Origin: Lyophyllum atratum | Lineage: Eukaryota > Basidiomycota > Agaricomycetes > Agaricales > Lyophyllaceae | DNA length: 64,000 bases | NCBI GenBank assembly: GCA_014905825.1 | Contig: JACGCN010000001.1 | Location: 2,914,001-2,978,000 of the forward strand | Reading direction: 5' to 3' | Shown here: in pieces, positions 47,833 to 60,378 of the stretch | Layout: each line of letters starts with the position of its first letter | Position numbering within the stretch: position 1 is the stretch's first letter | Program-made: the position numbers and the translations under genes | The notes under the pieces: model-generated | Databases searched by the model: none | What the model was told of the DNA's origin: nothing | Seen by the model: only the letters and a program-made list of their open reading frames with translations

Positions 47833-48553
47833 ATGTCGACACCGGATTCTTCGATTAAAGTCCTTGTCGTCTGCTTAGGTGCTAGGGAAATAACTACCTT
47901 CAAATAAAATCTACTAACTAAAGAACGATTCTTACGAAGGTAATATCTGTCGATCCCCAATGGGAGAGGCTGTTCTCAAGGATATTGCCAAGAAACGAGG
48001 GCTCAATGTCGTTGTGGACAGCTGTGGTACGGGAGCATACCATTCAGGAGATGATCCAGATGAAAGGTAAGAGCATAAGGAGATGACTATAATGGATTCC
48101 TATAAAGTTGATTTGGATTATACTATCAGAACTGTCGAGGTCTGCAGGAAGGTAAGAATAATCCGAGCCACGCGAATTGATATCTTCTCAAGTTCAGTGT
48201 GCCCAGCATAAGGTTCCAATATCCTGCCAGGCGCGGCAGATTGCCCCCTCTGACTTCACCGAATTCACGCATATCCTCACCGCCGACGAGAGCAACCTGC
48301 GAGACCTGATGCGACGGAAGCCTCAGAGCTCCACGGCCGATATACGCCTGTGGGGGTCTTATCTGGACAACAAACCAATTCCAGATCCTTATTATAGCGA
48401 TGGAATTGTACGTCGCACTTCTTTGATGGATCGATCTGCTGTTAATGTGTTCATTCTCCTGATTAGAGCGGATTTGAGAAGGTGTTCCAACAATGTACGC
48501 TGCTCTCCAATGCCTTTTTAGATACAGTTCTCGGGGAACGCGCAAATGTGTAG
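47833..48553 (+). CDS. LTP1: Low-molecular-weight protein tyrosine phosphatase
   Basis: A cytosolic phosphatase with the P-loop C-x5-R-S near its N terminus. The first exon (47833-47878) ends inside the loop; the second resumes at 47940, giving CLGNICRSPMGEAVLKDIAKK. Next come NVVVDSCGTGAYHSGDDPDER, VEVCRK, HKVPISCQARQI, DFTEFTHILTADESNLRDL, and the general-acid loop with PIPDPYYSDG, then GFEKVFQQCTLL and the end ERANV. Introns near 48067-48128, 48152-48196 and 48409-48466 are consistent with the frame. The catalytic Cys, Arg and the DPYY Asp are all present and the length (about 155 residues) is normal, so the enzyme should be active. Confidence 0.93.
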
Positions 48554-48640
48554 TTAGAAATCATAGAAATGATCAGTCTTGTGAAGTATTTGTTGATTCA
48601 CAATGATACTGTGGAGTAGGACTCCGTAAGACGTGTATTT

Positions 48641-51103
48641 CTAGTGGTGGGTTGGCATATTCACCGATGCGCGGTTGCCGACCGCATCCTCTGATCTCCA
48701 GAGGCTGGTTGTCGTCTGTTAAAGCCTGGGTTAGCTCGTCACAAACATGTAAAAGACTTGTTCACCTTGTTCTGGGTATAGAAATTAATGCCGCTTGAAG
48801 AAAATCTCCGTGTTATGATTTGTCGACGACTTCGCAGAAAATGAAGCCTTACCTCTTGCCGTAGAAACCGATATCACCCAGGAAGCTAGCCTGAATTGCA
48901 GTGATCAGCTACGCCCGCTTCGCTTTCATGTTTCTCACCTTGTTACCACTCCACGAGAACATGGGTAATGGCACAGGGATAGGCACATTGATTCCTATTT
49001 GCCCTACATTGACATTGGTCTCGAACTTCCGTGCAGTGGCTCCTGACTGCGTGAATATGGCAGTTCCGTTTCCATACTTATTCGCATTGACGATGTCTAT
49101 CGCGTCATCAAGAGTCGGTGCCCGGATGACGACTAAGGCAGGACCAAAAATTTCCTTCCTAGGTGACAGGGATAAACAAAGGGATTCGTCAGGCTGATTC
49201 GAAACATACGTGTAACACCTCATTTGGGTGCTGGCCTCTATGATAGTGGGTCCGACGAAATTTCCATCCGGATAAGAGGATATTCTCAGACTTCGTCCAT
49301 CTAGAAGAATTTTCCCGCCTTCCTTTTCAGCAGACGTAATTAGATCGACCGACCCTCTCCTTTGCCGCGGGGGAAATCAGAGGCCCACTAAAAAGCAGTC
49401 AGTGTGTTCCTAGCTCAAGCTACAGTGAACACTGACAGGTCAGCGCCTTCCTCAAAGCCACCATTGACTTTGAGTTTCTGGGCGCGCTCAATCAGTTCTG
49501 GGAGCCAAGATTGAGCTTCTCCCACAAGGACAGCTGCGGAATAGTGTCAGAGGGACTCAAGAGTCGTTTTAAATAAATTGTCCGACCAACGGATAATGCC
49601 ATGCAACGTTGTCCGGCAGCTATGCGGCGCGTCATTAGCATAAGATGATACTCAGGGTTACACTCGGTCCGTACCTCCGAAGGCAGCACCCACAATCGAA
49701 TTGAGCGCTAAGTTCTTGTTCGCTTAACAATAGTTAGGAGGAGCGGTGACTTGATATAGAAGCCCAACACACCATCGGGCATGATAATGGCATGGTTCTT
49801 TGCGCCTAGATTTGCCTGAGAGGGTGTTACGTCGACCGTGGCTGTCGTGGAACGAAATAAGACTTACTTGGACGCGCTTGCCATTCTGGGTCCCTCTATA
49901 TTCCTTGTGTCAGTGACTGGAACACAATATTGCCTTTTCCGTACCGTTCATAGATATGTTTCCCGGCTCTATCACCTCCCACGAAACTGATAGCTCTAAT
50001 CTGTGGGTGGTCACATATGGCATTGACAGTTGAAACCGAGCCGTGAACGACGTTAAGAACGCCTGCGGGGAGACCTGGAGGCTAGATTTAGTCATGTTGT
50101 TCCTGTCGCCGCTTCGAAATAAGCTTACCAGCGCGTTGGCATAATTCTGCAATCATCATCGCTGCGCCTGGATCACGTTCAGAAGGCTTGAGGATAAGCG
50201 TGTTACCAGTGACGGCAGCCATGGGTATAGTCCACAATGGTATCATGCTAGGTTGAAAATATGAATGATAGCTGCAGTCAACGGTCACCGAGTTGGAAAC
50301 ATACGCAGGGAAATTGAATGGTGCAATGCTCGCACAAACACCCAGCGGCAACTTTCTCACAACAGTGTCCATGTCCCTACTGACTGAGAATTGAGGATGA
50401 GTTAAGCACCGATAAGAAGGATACAAGATTTAAGACACCTTCAAGCTTTTCTCCCATAAGTGTGGAGGTGATGGCGGCGGACGATTCGACTACTTGAAGT
50501 CCGCGGAGTAAATCTCCATGGGCGTCTGCGTAGAGGTGAGGGAAAGGTCAGCAACGGAACAAATCAGACATACCGGCTATTGTTTTCCCCTGTTCGAGGA
50601 CGATGCTATTCGCAATTGCATCAGCATTCTCACGAATTAGCTGTTGCAGGCTAACTTATGTGGTCAGTCGTGGCAACACTTAGGATGACACGCCTCAAGA
50701 CCCACTTGAGAACAAATCGTTGACGGCTCAGTACACTGGTTTGACTCCATGTCTTGAATGCCTGTGAAGCTGCCTCCGCGGCCTGTTCAAATTCATGGGA
50801 GGTTGTTTGCGGGACGCGCGAGAGCAGCGTTTGCGTGGACTGGAGGAGGAAGAGTTAGGTGAGGGTTTTGAATACCGGGGCGTTGGTACTGACTGGGTCA
50901 ACGACATCCACCCATTCAGATGTCTTACTCTCAACGAACTCCCCTCCGATGAAATTCTTAGTGGTGCCTCCGGTTGCACTGGTACCCTTCCATTCGGCTG
51001 AGATGCGCTCTGCTTTGGGCAGAGCAGCTGCGCTCAAGGCGGCCAATGGAGCGGATGTGGCGAAGGCGCGGACGGGGACACGAGAAAGTTTGGAGACGTA
51101 CAT
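48641..51103 (-). CDS. Methylmalonate-semialdehyde dehydrogenase (mitochondrial)
   Basis: A CoA-acylating aldehyde dehydrogenase that converts methylmalonate semialdehyde to propionyl-CoA in valine and pyrimidine breakdown. The start at 51103 gives a presequence ([19 protein letters not shown]), then [17 protein letters not shown] and, across a 58-bp intron, [27 protein letters not shown]. Further blocks are [105 protein letters not shown] and the active site GQRCMALS (about 49585-49610). The second half has [17 protein letters not shown] and [20 protein letters not shown], typical of ALDH6. The gene ends near 48641. Over a dozen introns break it up. The IPVPLP and GQRC motifs distinguish it from ordinary aldehyde dehydrogenases. 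Confidence 0.9.
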
Positions 51104-51269
51104 GGTGGGTGAGAAGGAGTGGGACGTGGGACGTGGACAGGGGCAGTCTGTCGGAACTTAGCCTTAGCTTCCAAGATACGCGACAGAGTCACGTGGTCTT
51201 CCATAAACATTTTAACAACTCGAACGTCCTGGCGCCAGGCGTTCAGTTTTTGCTTTTCATTGTCAAAAG

Positions 51270-53177
51270 ATGAATCCTGTAGGCCATGGGATGAATGGCT
51301 ATCATCACGGCAATGTCGCCTCATCCAGCTCCAACCCTTATCCTGATTTCTCTCATGTCAATCCACCCATGTATCCCCCTACCCACATCCCTGCCCACCA
51401 TCAGCGGCACCAACAGCACCAGCACCCTCAGCAGCACCAATCCCAGCAAATACCCCAAGCAAATCCCAACCAATGGAATCAGCCCGTGCGCCAGAACTCG
51501 ATGCCTCACGCACCCCTCCCCTCCGCCCCACAAACCCAACCCTTTAATCAGCCAGGCTGGTCCAACGTCAATCAAATGCACCCCCAACAGTTCTCAAATG
51601 CAATGTCTGCCATGGGTGGGTTTAATATGCCGTTTTTTCCCCAGCAGATGCTTCAAGATGCATTCGCCATGTCTGCACCTGTTGAGCCTGCTGAAGAAAA
51701 TATTCTCCTTCAGGCCTTGGTGGAGAGCCGGAGTAGAAGGGAGACCTATAAGGACGCGTTGAATGCGTTGCACGGAGTAAGTAATCGCGTTCTACTCCAT
51801 TTTTAACGCGTCTAAACCACTTTTAGAAAAACGGGCACTCTGCAAGTCTGTGGAAAGACTATTATCTTGATCACAAGGATCGTTTAGACGAAACTATTTC
51901 CGTTTATCTCAATCCTCCAAAGATTGCCCTTCAAGCCATCAAAAAGCCGTCTCCCAGTGCTTACAAGACTGAACCCTCTCCAGTCATCCCTGTCCGTCCG
52001 CTTCCCAAGCGACCAACACCCTCGGATCAGTCTGCCCATCGTACTCCGCAGCCAACAGCTGGCAAACGGAATACTATTAACAGTCTTACTGCACCAGCTC
52101 CTGTTTTTGGCGATCGTCTACCAGCGCCTAACGCTGACATACAGATTCCCGAGCCCCCATCGCGTTCACCGACACCACCCAGCATAATAATACCACATCG
52201 AGGCAGGGGTAACAAATATACTCCTGAAGATCGGGACTTTTTCTTGAAATTTATCGCTTGGCGTCTGAAAGGCGATCCTACTTTGACCAGGCATGATCTT
52301 TGCGCCCTGTTGGCGGAAAAGGTAGGCAATCTTCTAGTCCTGCGCCCTTAACAGAATATCACCTAATATTATTATAATAAAGGCACCTCATCATACTTCT
52401 CAGTCGTGGGCTTCTTACTGGTCAAACCGTCATGATCTCCCAGACAAAATCTTGGCTGCTGCAAAGGGAGACGATTATGGCTCCAACGAGTCTGAATCTG
52501 AGGAGGAAGAGAAAATCACGGTGAGGCGGAGACCGAAGTATCGCGACTCTAGCTCCGAAGGCGAAGATGAGGAAGACGACGAGGAAGATGATAAAGCCGA
52601 TGCTGAAGCAGAGTCAGATGAGGACGACTGTGAAGCTGTCAAAGTCTGGTCTGAAAGTGAAATGGGACCTAAGGGGGGACCTTTCACTGACGCAGATCTT
52701 TACGTTACTGCGAAGTACATGGCGTCCCTTCGCAATTTCGATGAAGCGTCCGGTAAAGAGCGATGGCAGCCCTACAGCGAGCGTGTAAGCTTTTCCAAGC
52801 TCACAATCTTCACCCTTTTGATCACCTCACACTTATTCAGTTTCCTCAACGATCTGCGAAGTCGTGGGCTGAGTATTACCGAAGAAACGAAACACGTAAG
52901 CGACCCTCGCATCGAAATACGGACACATAATAATGCGTCTCGCCCTGCGTAGCACTTCAAAGGCTTATGCGAAAGATCAAAAAGCAAAGCCACGTTGTAT
53001 CAAAGGAGTCTTCATCGATACATACGCAGCGTGCCAGGCCTTCTTGGGCCTCTGCGGGTACCAGCGATTCGCATAAATCGAAACGCAAGCACAGCCCAGA
53101 TCCTGATGCTGAAGGTGAAGACGACCCCTGAAAGTCCACCCAGCCGGAACAAACGAGGCAGGGGTAGTGATGCGTAG
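51270..53177 (+). CDS. Rap1-type Myb-domain protein
   Basis: The first exon is Pro/Gln/His-rich and disordered (HQRHQQHQHPQQHQSQQ), ending with an alpha-helical segment EENILLQALVESRSRRETYKDALNALHG. The next exons give NGHSASLWKDYYLDHKDRLDE, and then a Rap1-like Myb domain NKYTPEDRDFFLKFIAWRLKGDPTLTRHDL, SQSWASYWSNRHD, with a second related copy FTDADLYVTAKYMASLRNFD, SAKSWAEYYRRNE. Between them are acidic Glu/Asp runs (about 52495-52640). In fungi this domain is found in the telomere protein Rap1 and a few chromatin factors, so a nuclear DNA-binding role is likely, though BRCT and Rap1 C-terminal domains are not visible. The C terminus PESPPSRNKRGRGSDA requires removing one C from CCCC at 53125-53128; otherwise the protein stops at EDDP. 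Confidence 0.7.
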
Positions 53178-53502
53178 CAATGTTTCCTTCGACTATTTCA
53201 TCCGCTCCTTCCCTTGCATTCCATTGCATCGTCGTTTCGATTCATTCTGCTTGGCCATCTTTGTAGACCATTTCAATTCTTCTCTGGGCCATTGGACATG
53301 TATAACTGATAGGGTGTGTCTTGAGCCCTCCGTAGATATCATAGCAACTCTGTACATAGTTATGGCGATTTAATAATTTCTACAGTAACACTTTGTTGGG
53401 CTTTGGCCCCTATTTCGTGTCCACGTGCTGAGCTGATCAGATGTAAGATACCGAGATTGCGGCTTCTCTCTCCTTCATCTAAACCCCAGCAACATATCCA
53501 CT
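53178..53502. other. Intergenic upstream of GDI1, pyrimidine-rich near the start codon
   Basis: 325 bp between two plus-strand genes. The last 45 bp before the GDI1 ATG are pyrimidine-rich (CTTCTCTCTCC.. type), consistent with the promoter of a well-expressed housekeeping gene. Nothing else is recognised. Confidence 0.45.
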
Positions 53503-55161
53503 ATGGATGAAGAATACGATGTAGGTATCTTTCGTTGTCTGGAGACTTTGACAAACCCTCAACTACCTAGGTTATCGTGCTCGGAACCGGTTTGACGGAG
53601 TGTATCCTCTCGGGGCTGTTGTCTGTTGAAGGGAAGAAAGTACTACACATGGATCGTAATGACTACTATGGCGGTGACAGCGCGAGTCTTAACCTGACCC
53701 AAGTATGTTCTAGCCATCTTGCGGCCTGCATAAGCACTGAACTCCTGCAGCTGTACCGCAAATTCCGACCAGACCAAGCTCCTCCCACTGAGCTGGGCCG
53801 CGACCGCGATTATGCCGTCGATCTCATTCCCAAGTTCATCATAGCTTCTGGGGAGCTTACAAAGATCCTCGTCCACACAGATGTGACGCGCTATCTTGAA
53901 TTCAAGCAGATCGCGGGGAGTTTTGTGTATCGTGATGGAAGGATCTCCAAAGTGCCGAGCACTGAAATGGAGGCCGTCAAAAGTCCTCTTATGGGTCTTT
54001 TCGAGAAGAGACGTGCAAAGAAGTTCTTTGAATTCCTCCAGGGATGGAAAGATGACGACCCAGCCACTCATCAGGGTTGGTACTTATCTCCTCCTGAATG
54101 TATCGCAGCACTGACGTGACCTTTATTAGGCATCAACCTCGACAAAGATAGCATGAAAACCGTATACGAGAAGTTCGGCCTGGAGGCTGGCACCCAGGAC
54201 TTCATTGGTCACGCTATGGCTCTCTACTTGGATGATGAGTGAGTCTAAATCATTGTGTTGCTGATATCATTTGACGCTCTCTTCTTTGACAGCTACATCA
54301 CTAAGCCTGCGCGTCCCACATATGACCGCATTATCCTGTACACTTCCTCGATGGCACGCTATGGCAAGTCGCCTTATATTTACCCCCTTTATGGGCTTGG
54401 GGAGCTCCCTCAATCATTCGCTCGTCTCAGCGCCATCTACGGCGGTACATACATGCTCGACAAACAGATTTCCGAAATAGTTACGGACGCAGATGGGAAG
54501 TTTGTCGGTGTTACAAGTGCTGGGGAGACAGTCAAAGCGAAGCAAGTCATCGGCGATCCCAGCTATTTCGGTGCAGGCAGTACTTCAGACAGTGGAAAGA
54601 TGAGAGTGATGGAAGTGGGCAAAGTTGTTAGGGCCATCTGCTTCCTGAAGCATCCTATTCCAGGTACAGATGACAGCGACAGCTTACAGATCATCATCCC
54701 ACAGAACCAGGTCGGCCGACGGAACGGTACGTGGTTCACAATTGATCTTGTTCTCTTGTATCTAAGTCGTTACAGATATTTACATTGCAATGGTTTCGTC
54801 AACTCACAACGTCTGTGCGAAGGATATTTATGTCGCGATTGTAAGTACGATCGTTGAGACGGATAAGCCCGAGCTCGAGATCGCTCCTGGCCTCAATCTT
54901 TTGGGCCCTATCCACGATAAGTGAGTTTCATAGAAGTCCTGTATCTTCATCTCGAAAAGCTCATCTTCATATAGATTTGTTTCCATTTCACCTCTCTACG
55001 CACCTACAACTTCGGGCGAGAGCGACAACATCTTTATCACCCGCTCTTACGATGCCACCTCTCACTTTGAGACGGTTGTTGAAGATGTTCAAGACATCTG
55101 GCAACGTGTCGTGGGCTCGCCGTTAGTGCTCAAGAAGCGCGACGTTGAGGTCCAAGAGTAG
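53503..55161 (+). CDS. GDI1: Rab GDP-dissociation inhibitor
   Basis: GDI extracts prenylated GDP-bound Rab GTPases from membranes and recycles them through the cytosol. The first exon (53503-53520) gives MDEEYD; the second resumes [17 protein letters not shown] and [17 protein letters not shown], the Rab-binding and dinucleotide-like fold. Later blocks are [153 protein letters not shown] and [15 protein letters not shown], ending [10 protein letters not shown]. The YGGTYMLD and SMARYG segments form the core of the family. Seven or more introns; the frame is clean throughout and the length is normal at about 445 residues. Confidence 0.95.
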
Positions 55162-55294
55162 TTCATCACAAGACAATTTATCACACAGATCTTTCCTTTC
55201 TCTCATTCTTGTACCAAGCGTCACAATGTAGTTTGTTCAATCCATGATATCCAAGTTGACTTTGTAGACTGCCATAGGCCAATACGGAGAATGT

Positions 55295-58200
55295 CTAGAA
55301 AAATGAATTCATATCGAACTCCGGTACTTTGACGTCCTGCTTTGCAGATTTCATCAGGTTACCTAAACCCACTTTCTTCGCGAGTAAATCCCCTTTATCT
55401 GGCAGACGATCCTCGTCTGCTTTCTCTAAGATCTTAGATACTTCAGTCAGAGGCGGATTTGGCGACGCAGATCTTGTGGGAGGCAGAGACGGAATATGCA
55501 TATCTATCAGGATGGTTGACCTACGGCGAAGATCGAAGATAGATCGGCGTGAGATCGTAGGGCTGGATGGCGTTGGCGATCTTGCATGATCGTCTATGCC
55601 TTTGGAGACGCCATGAACTACCATCGACGGTCGATCAAAAGACCATGATTGGACGAGATCTAGACCCAACACATGACAACCTGCAAGGGAAAGACATGGA
55701 TCGGTATTGCGGCACAACCAATCTGCTCGACGTACTTACCCATTCTGCAGAATACCCGTGCCATTTGAAGAACAAAGCTGAATTCTGACCGTCCCGAAAT
55801 TTCGCTCGTGCCTTGCGCTGCCTGTAATGTTTTAGATCGCAGCTGAGAAAACAGAAGAGCAAGACTGGGATCGTCATAGTGCGGCTCTCCGATCTCGGCA
55901 ACCTGAATATTCAATGCGAGGGCAATATCTTGCAGAGGAGTCTAATTTTCGCCTTAATATCATGATCAAGCCGAAACATCCAGCAGAGGGCTTACCAGTA
56001 AGACCCTGACAGCCAGGTCTCTGCGATGGAGTAACCAGAATGCCCAACTTCCAAGCCATCGATTGCCGTTCTTGAATGCAATAGGAAGGACCGTAGTGGC
56101 TAAGATGTCAAGCAACACGGGACCTTCATTACTTTGTTCGACGACCCGAGCCAGCGCGACTGCTAACTGAAAATCGTGCAGTTGCTTTATGCAAACATTA
56201 ACAGCATCCTTGAGTGAATCTCCAAGGAGGAAAAACGCTGCTGCATACTCTGTGGTGCAGACGAGCTTACATTAAATTCGGAAATTGTTGGACGAGAGCG
56301 ATTTACCGTAGCGTCTTTTACTGAGTAGGGCAAATGCATTCTTGAGCGCTGCTGTGCGCCACCTGGCCTGTGAGAAGTCGTTCGCGAGGAACTTGAGCAT
56401 CACCGCCTGTTCTTTATGCCATCCCGCTTGTCTCCAAAGCCCGTGCACTAACTTGACCTTACCTAGCGCAAAGTAGAAAAGCGAGCAGGCGGTGGGATCT
56501 CTGTTGTCGCCGGCCATATACTCATTCCGGGCGATAGCTTCCATCTGAGTTTTCTGATGACGCAACGATATCAGCATATCGAATAAAAGCGAATGTTTAG
56601 TACTAACCATGGTATCTAGAGAAGTAAGCCAAATGGGAACACCCAAGGCTCGTGCGTCCTGCCATCTAAGTTTTCCATTACATGCTGTTGTGGACGCATT
56701 TAATAGCAAGTCCTGGCTTTCGCTGTGAAACGCCCAGATCATGTCGCGGTAGCGAATTCGCTCTCTCCGGCCAGACTTTCTGGGCAGCACGCCCTTCGAT
56801 TCGGGACTGCTTGGAGCTGACACGCGGCGATTGAGTATATAAAAAGATCGCATCGATATAAGGTATCGTAAGCCGTTGGAGTCAAGGGCTCGACGTTGCT
56901 CATCTATCTGGAAATGTTTGAAACGAGGCGATGTTTAGTAACGGACATGGTTCTGTTACGAATGAACTCGCCTCCAGTGTGGTTTGTATAAGGGTAAGCA
57001 GGTGAGCCTGCTCGTTGGGCGTTAAATGAGGAAGTGGGCATGCTTCAAGGGCATCTATCAGGCGCGTAACGAGTGGACGAGAGAAACCTTCTTCTTCAGA
57101 GCTGAAAAGGCAATCAGTTCATCCATTTATGAGAATAGAGGACCAAAAGACACACTCTTCTTTCTGTTCTGGATCGTTGAACAACTGCAGTGTACCTTTT
57201 CCTTTGGACAGAGTCCTGTGAGTCCTACGAGGTTCAGTTGAATTCTAATGAACAACACTGTTTGAGATCGAACTGACGGTATTAACACCGTGGTCTTTTT
57301 TGAGAAACCTTTCCGCTGGGAGAGAGGTCCATTCAAGTCTATTTGGGTCTGAACCACAATTGATGATGTCTCGAGAGAGATTGACAATCACTTCCTTGAC
57401 CAATTCGACCTTGTCTGCAAGTAAATTAGGCTCGTAGGAGATATGGAGCAAACTCGTGCACTGACCCCATAGCAAACATTGAAGCACCATCTGGGGATGA
57501 TAATCGTGAAGAGGACCGTTTTGTCTTGCGACGTAGTCAAACAGAGTTTCTTCGTCCGAGGAAGGCGTCGGAGCGCCATAGAGAAACATTTGATGACCAG
57601 CTGCAATGAGAAGTGACCCGTCCGCCAGCCAGATGGAGTCATTGATATGGGATGGGATGAAACTACGGATGAAGGTGTTAAGACACCCAATGAAAACAAT
57701 AGCTGAAGGAGGTAGACTATCAGGTCGTACCTTCCTATCTCAACCACGGTGCATGTTGCCCATCCAGGGCCTTCATCAAAGTAGGTCATCCGCTGCTGGC
57801 AAAGTAGTTCCACGCGGTGTAGAAATCCAACAGCAAGGATGGATTGGTTATCTGGAGTTGACGTCCAGTCCAAGTCGCGGATAGGCTCACTAGAAAGATT
57901 ATGTTATGTTGACGTGGAGATCTCTGGAGTGCAGCATACCTGTATTGGCCACAAAATTCCATACCTGTAGCGAACTCAGATTCCAGTGAATCCCATATCG
58001 TAAGTTCATCACCATCAAGCCCAGGAACGACTATAACGCAAACCACACATCAGTACAGAGAACATGGAAGCTCAAAGGAGATCAACTTCCTCAAAGCTGT
58101 TTTCTTTGCAGAACTACAACTTGCTTTCTTGATCCCTGTCCGCCCTGTCCTTACCTTGCCTGTGCACCTCCAGGAGGAGATCAAAGTGTCTTCTGGAATC

Positions 58201-60318
58201 CAGAAAGCGAGTTCTCCACTCTTGGATATGCTCAGAAGGACGTCATGCTGAGTCCAAGACTGCCTAAGGCCCCACGCCATGGGATCCACAGGAAGTATCA
58301 TTTCTGGAGGGCATGGCAGTGGCAAGGTACTCAGTGAGCGGAGGACTAGACTTGGGGCAGGGACAACACCAGTGTGGAGATGGACGATGGAGAAGTCTGG
58401 TGTGATGCCAATGATAGACTCTTCTTGATGTTCAGAAGGTATTGAGAACAGGTGGGTGATGGCTGGAATCGAAACGCTCTGAGGAGGCGTCGATTGCAGC
58501 GTCAACAGACAGGTTGTTGTTGAGTATGTTACAAAGGTGCGACCTGTAGGTTGGGTCAAATCACGAGTACAGGCACGAGGGAGATAACTTGTTTTACCTT
58601 CTCGAAGGACGACAACGTGGTCTGACGATGTCCAAGATCCGGAACGAACCAGCCTTGAGCCATTTTTAACGACTCTCCACGCCTCTCCACTACCCCCGAC
58701 TCGTATGACGCCGACACCTTTCCCTTCTGGCGTTCTCACAAGTCTCGCAATCTTGGACTCCTCTGCAGGGACTCTGGTCAGTAGCCTTGAGGACAAATGA
58801 AGTCCATCAGAGTGTGCATCAAAAAAGGTGATGGGAGAAAGGTTGAAAACTGCTAACGGCGGCGACACTGCCAGAGTTAGCATCCGTGGATCTGGACTAG
58901 GAAAGATGGAGAGATGCAAGGGTGTGCCAGGTAAGGTAGAGGGCTGTAACTCCTGCAGCGTGAACTGTTTGAGGAGCGTTGGAGGTCTGCGATCTATATT
59001 CTATATCGGCGAATTTGAAAATTTGGGTGGCCAAAGAGACGTGGAGACTGACCACAACAGCAGTCACGACAACTGATCCGTCACTGAAAACACGAAGGAA
59101 AAGATCCCAGTGTTCATCGTTCATCTCTTTGACCCTCCTGCTCCGCGCGTCATCTTCGCTGTGTCGATCTGCCAATACTTCGTTCAAGGCATTTCCGACA
59201 ATTTCCCTATCAAGCCAAAATGCAGTGGATGGCGTCTGATCTAGGTAATTGGAAGCGATGGAAAATGGTAGTGAGGAGAAAAGGTCTAGAGAAGCATGAA
59301 GTTGTAGATGTTGAGGCGAATCTAGCACGGGGAGGAATATCCGAATTGTGGAATCATTAGTAACCGTGTAAAGGATCAAATCATCACTGCGACTACGTTG
59401 AGGTTGCCGAATTTCGAAAGGGACATAGAAACTGACCGACTCGTTGCTTGGGGTTTTCGCCATGAAAAATTTGTAACGGGACGTGGATGGGGTATCATTT
59501 GCGTTTGGCGGCCTGACGTTGTAGAGTATAGTCTAATAGCATTGTCGTGCTGCAAGGAGCAACACAGGTTTGTTGGGCGTAGATAATGAAAAGTATGTCA
59601 CATACCACAGACGAGGTGGCAATATACATGAGCGAAGGGGCGAACTGTGCACAAGTGGGGGAAGTGACTCTGAGGTTTTGTTAGCAATGATGTACTTCTG
59701 TCAACGCTAAACACACATACGAGACTGTCCATTTTTGGGACCATGCGGGGAGATCATTTTCGAGAATCAGTGTGTACACAGAGAGACCGAGTCGGGACCC
59801 AACAGCAAGCAGACCTGTCGCGTGTGAGGACTAGATGGCGCGTGAAATGGATATCAATTACCAGATCTACTATCAAGTGTCGTTACAGTATGGTTTTCTG
59901 GAAGGACGAGAGTAGAATGAATGCGCCAAGTATCATGTTGGACGCCGGAGAGAGACCACGCAACGATTCGCGTTCTCATTGCAGCAAAGATCTAACAGAA
60001 GAGTTTATAACACACGACGTGAAGCAAAAGCATACACACAATCTTCATACCCGAATCAACTGAGATGCATGAAATGGGTTCTTTGGTGCCTATGGCATTT
60101 GGAAACGCTTCGGAGAAGACCAAGACTCGGACCAGCGACAGAGTAGAAGCATTGAGCAGGATGACGACGTCAGCTGAGGGATAAAGCTGGGACAAAGAGA
60201 GAATAAGTGAGAGAAGAGACAAGCAGAAGATACGAACAATTAGGGCCCCTTGAGGAAGCAGCAGATGCCGCAGGATGTGGGCTGGATACGCGGCGTAGGC
60301 ATGGTGGAGATGGAGCAT
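55295..60318 (-). CDS. RAV1: RAVE complex subunit RAV1 (rabconnectin-3 type)
   Basis: Rav1 is the large scaffold of the RAVE complex, which reassembles the V-ATPase on vacuoles and endosomes. The start at 60318 gives MLHLHHAYAAYPAHILRHL; after an intron ADVVILLNASTLSLVRVLVFSEAF and CISVDSGMKIV begin a WD40 part. The region 59460-58050 continues with beta-propeller strands, including ILYTVTNDSTIRIF, DEHWDLFLRVFSDGSV and the fungal hallmark WRCTGKVRTGRTGIKKASCSSAKKTAL. The second half has ELTIWDSLESEFATGMEF, DLDWTSTPDNQSILAVGF, WADGSLLI, YHPQMVLQCLLW, RLIDALEACPLPHLTPNEQAHLL, GLRYLISMRSF, YRDMIWAFHSESQD and KLVHGLWRQAGWHKEQ, then FAALLLGD-like helices and a Ser/Pro tail ending EFDMNSFF. About a dozen introns; start is 60 bp from the divergent fasciclin gene. 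Confidence 0.88.
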
Positions 60319-60378
60319 GTCATGTAGAGACGAGTGATCGGACGGGACGGGTCACACTCCTGCAATTCTACCACCACC

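Noticed and set aside
51321..51587. Minus-strand Val/Gly/Leu-rich frame opposite the Myb gene first exon
   Set aside because: It mirrors the Gln/His/Pro-rich plus-strand codons and has no independent support.
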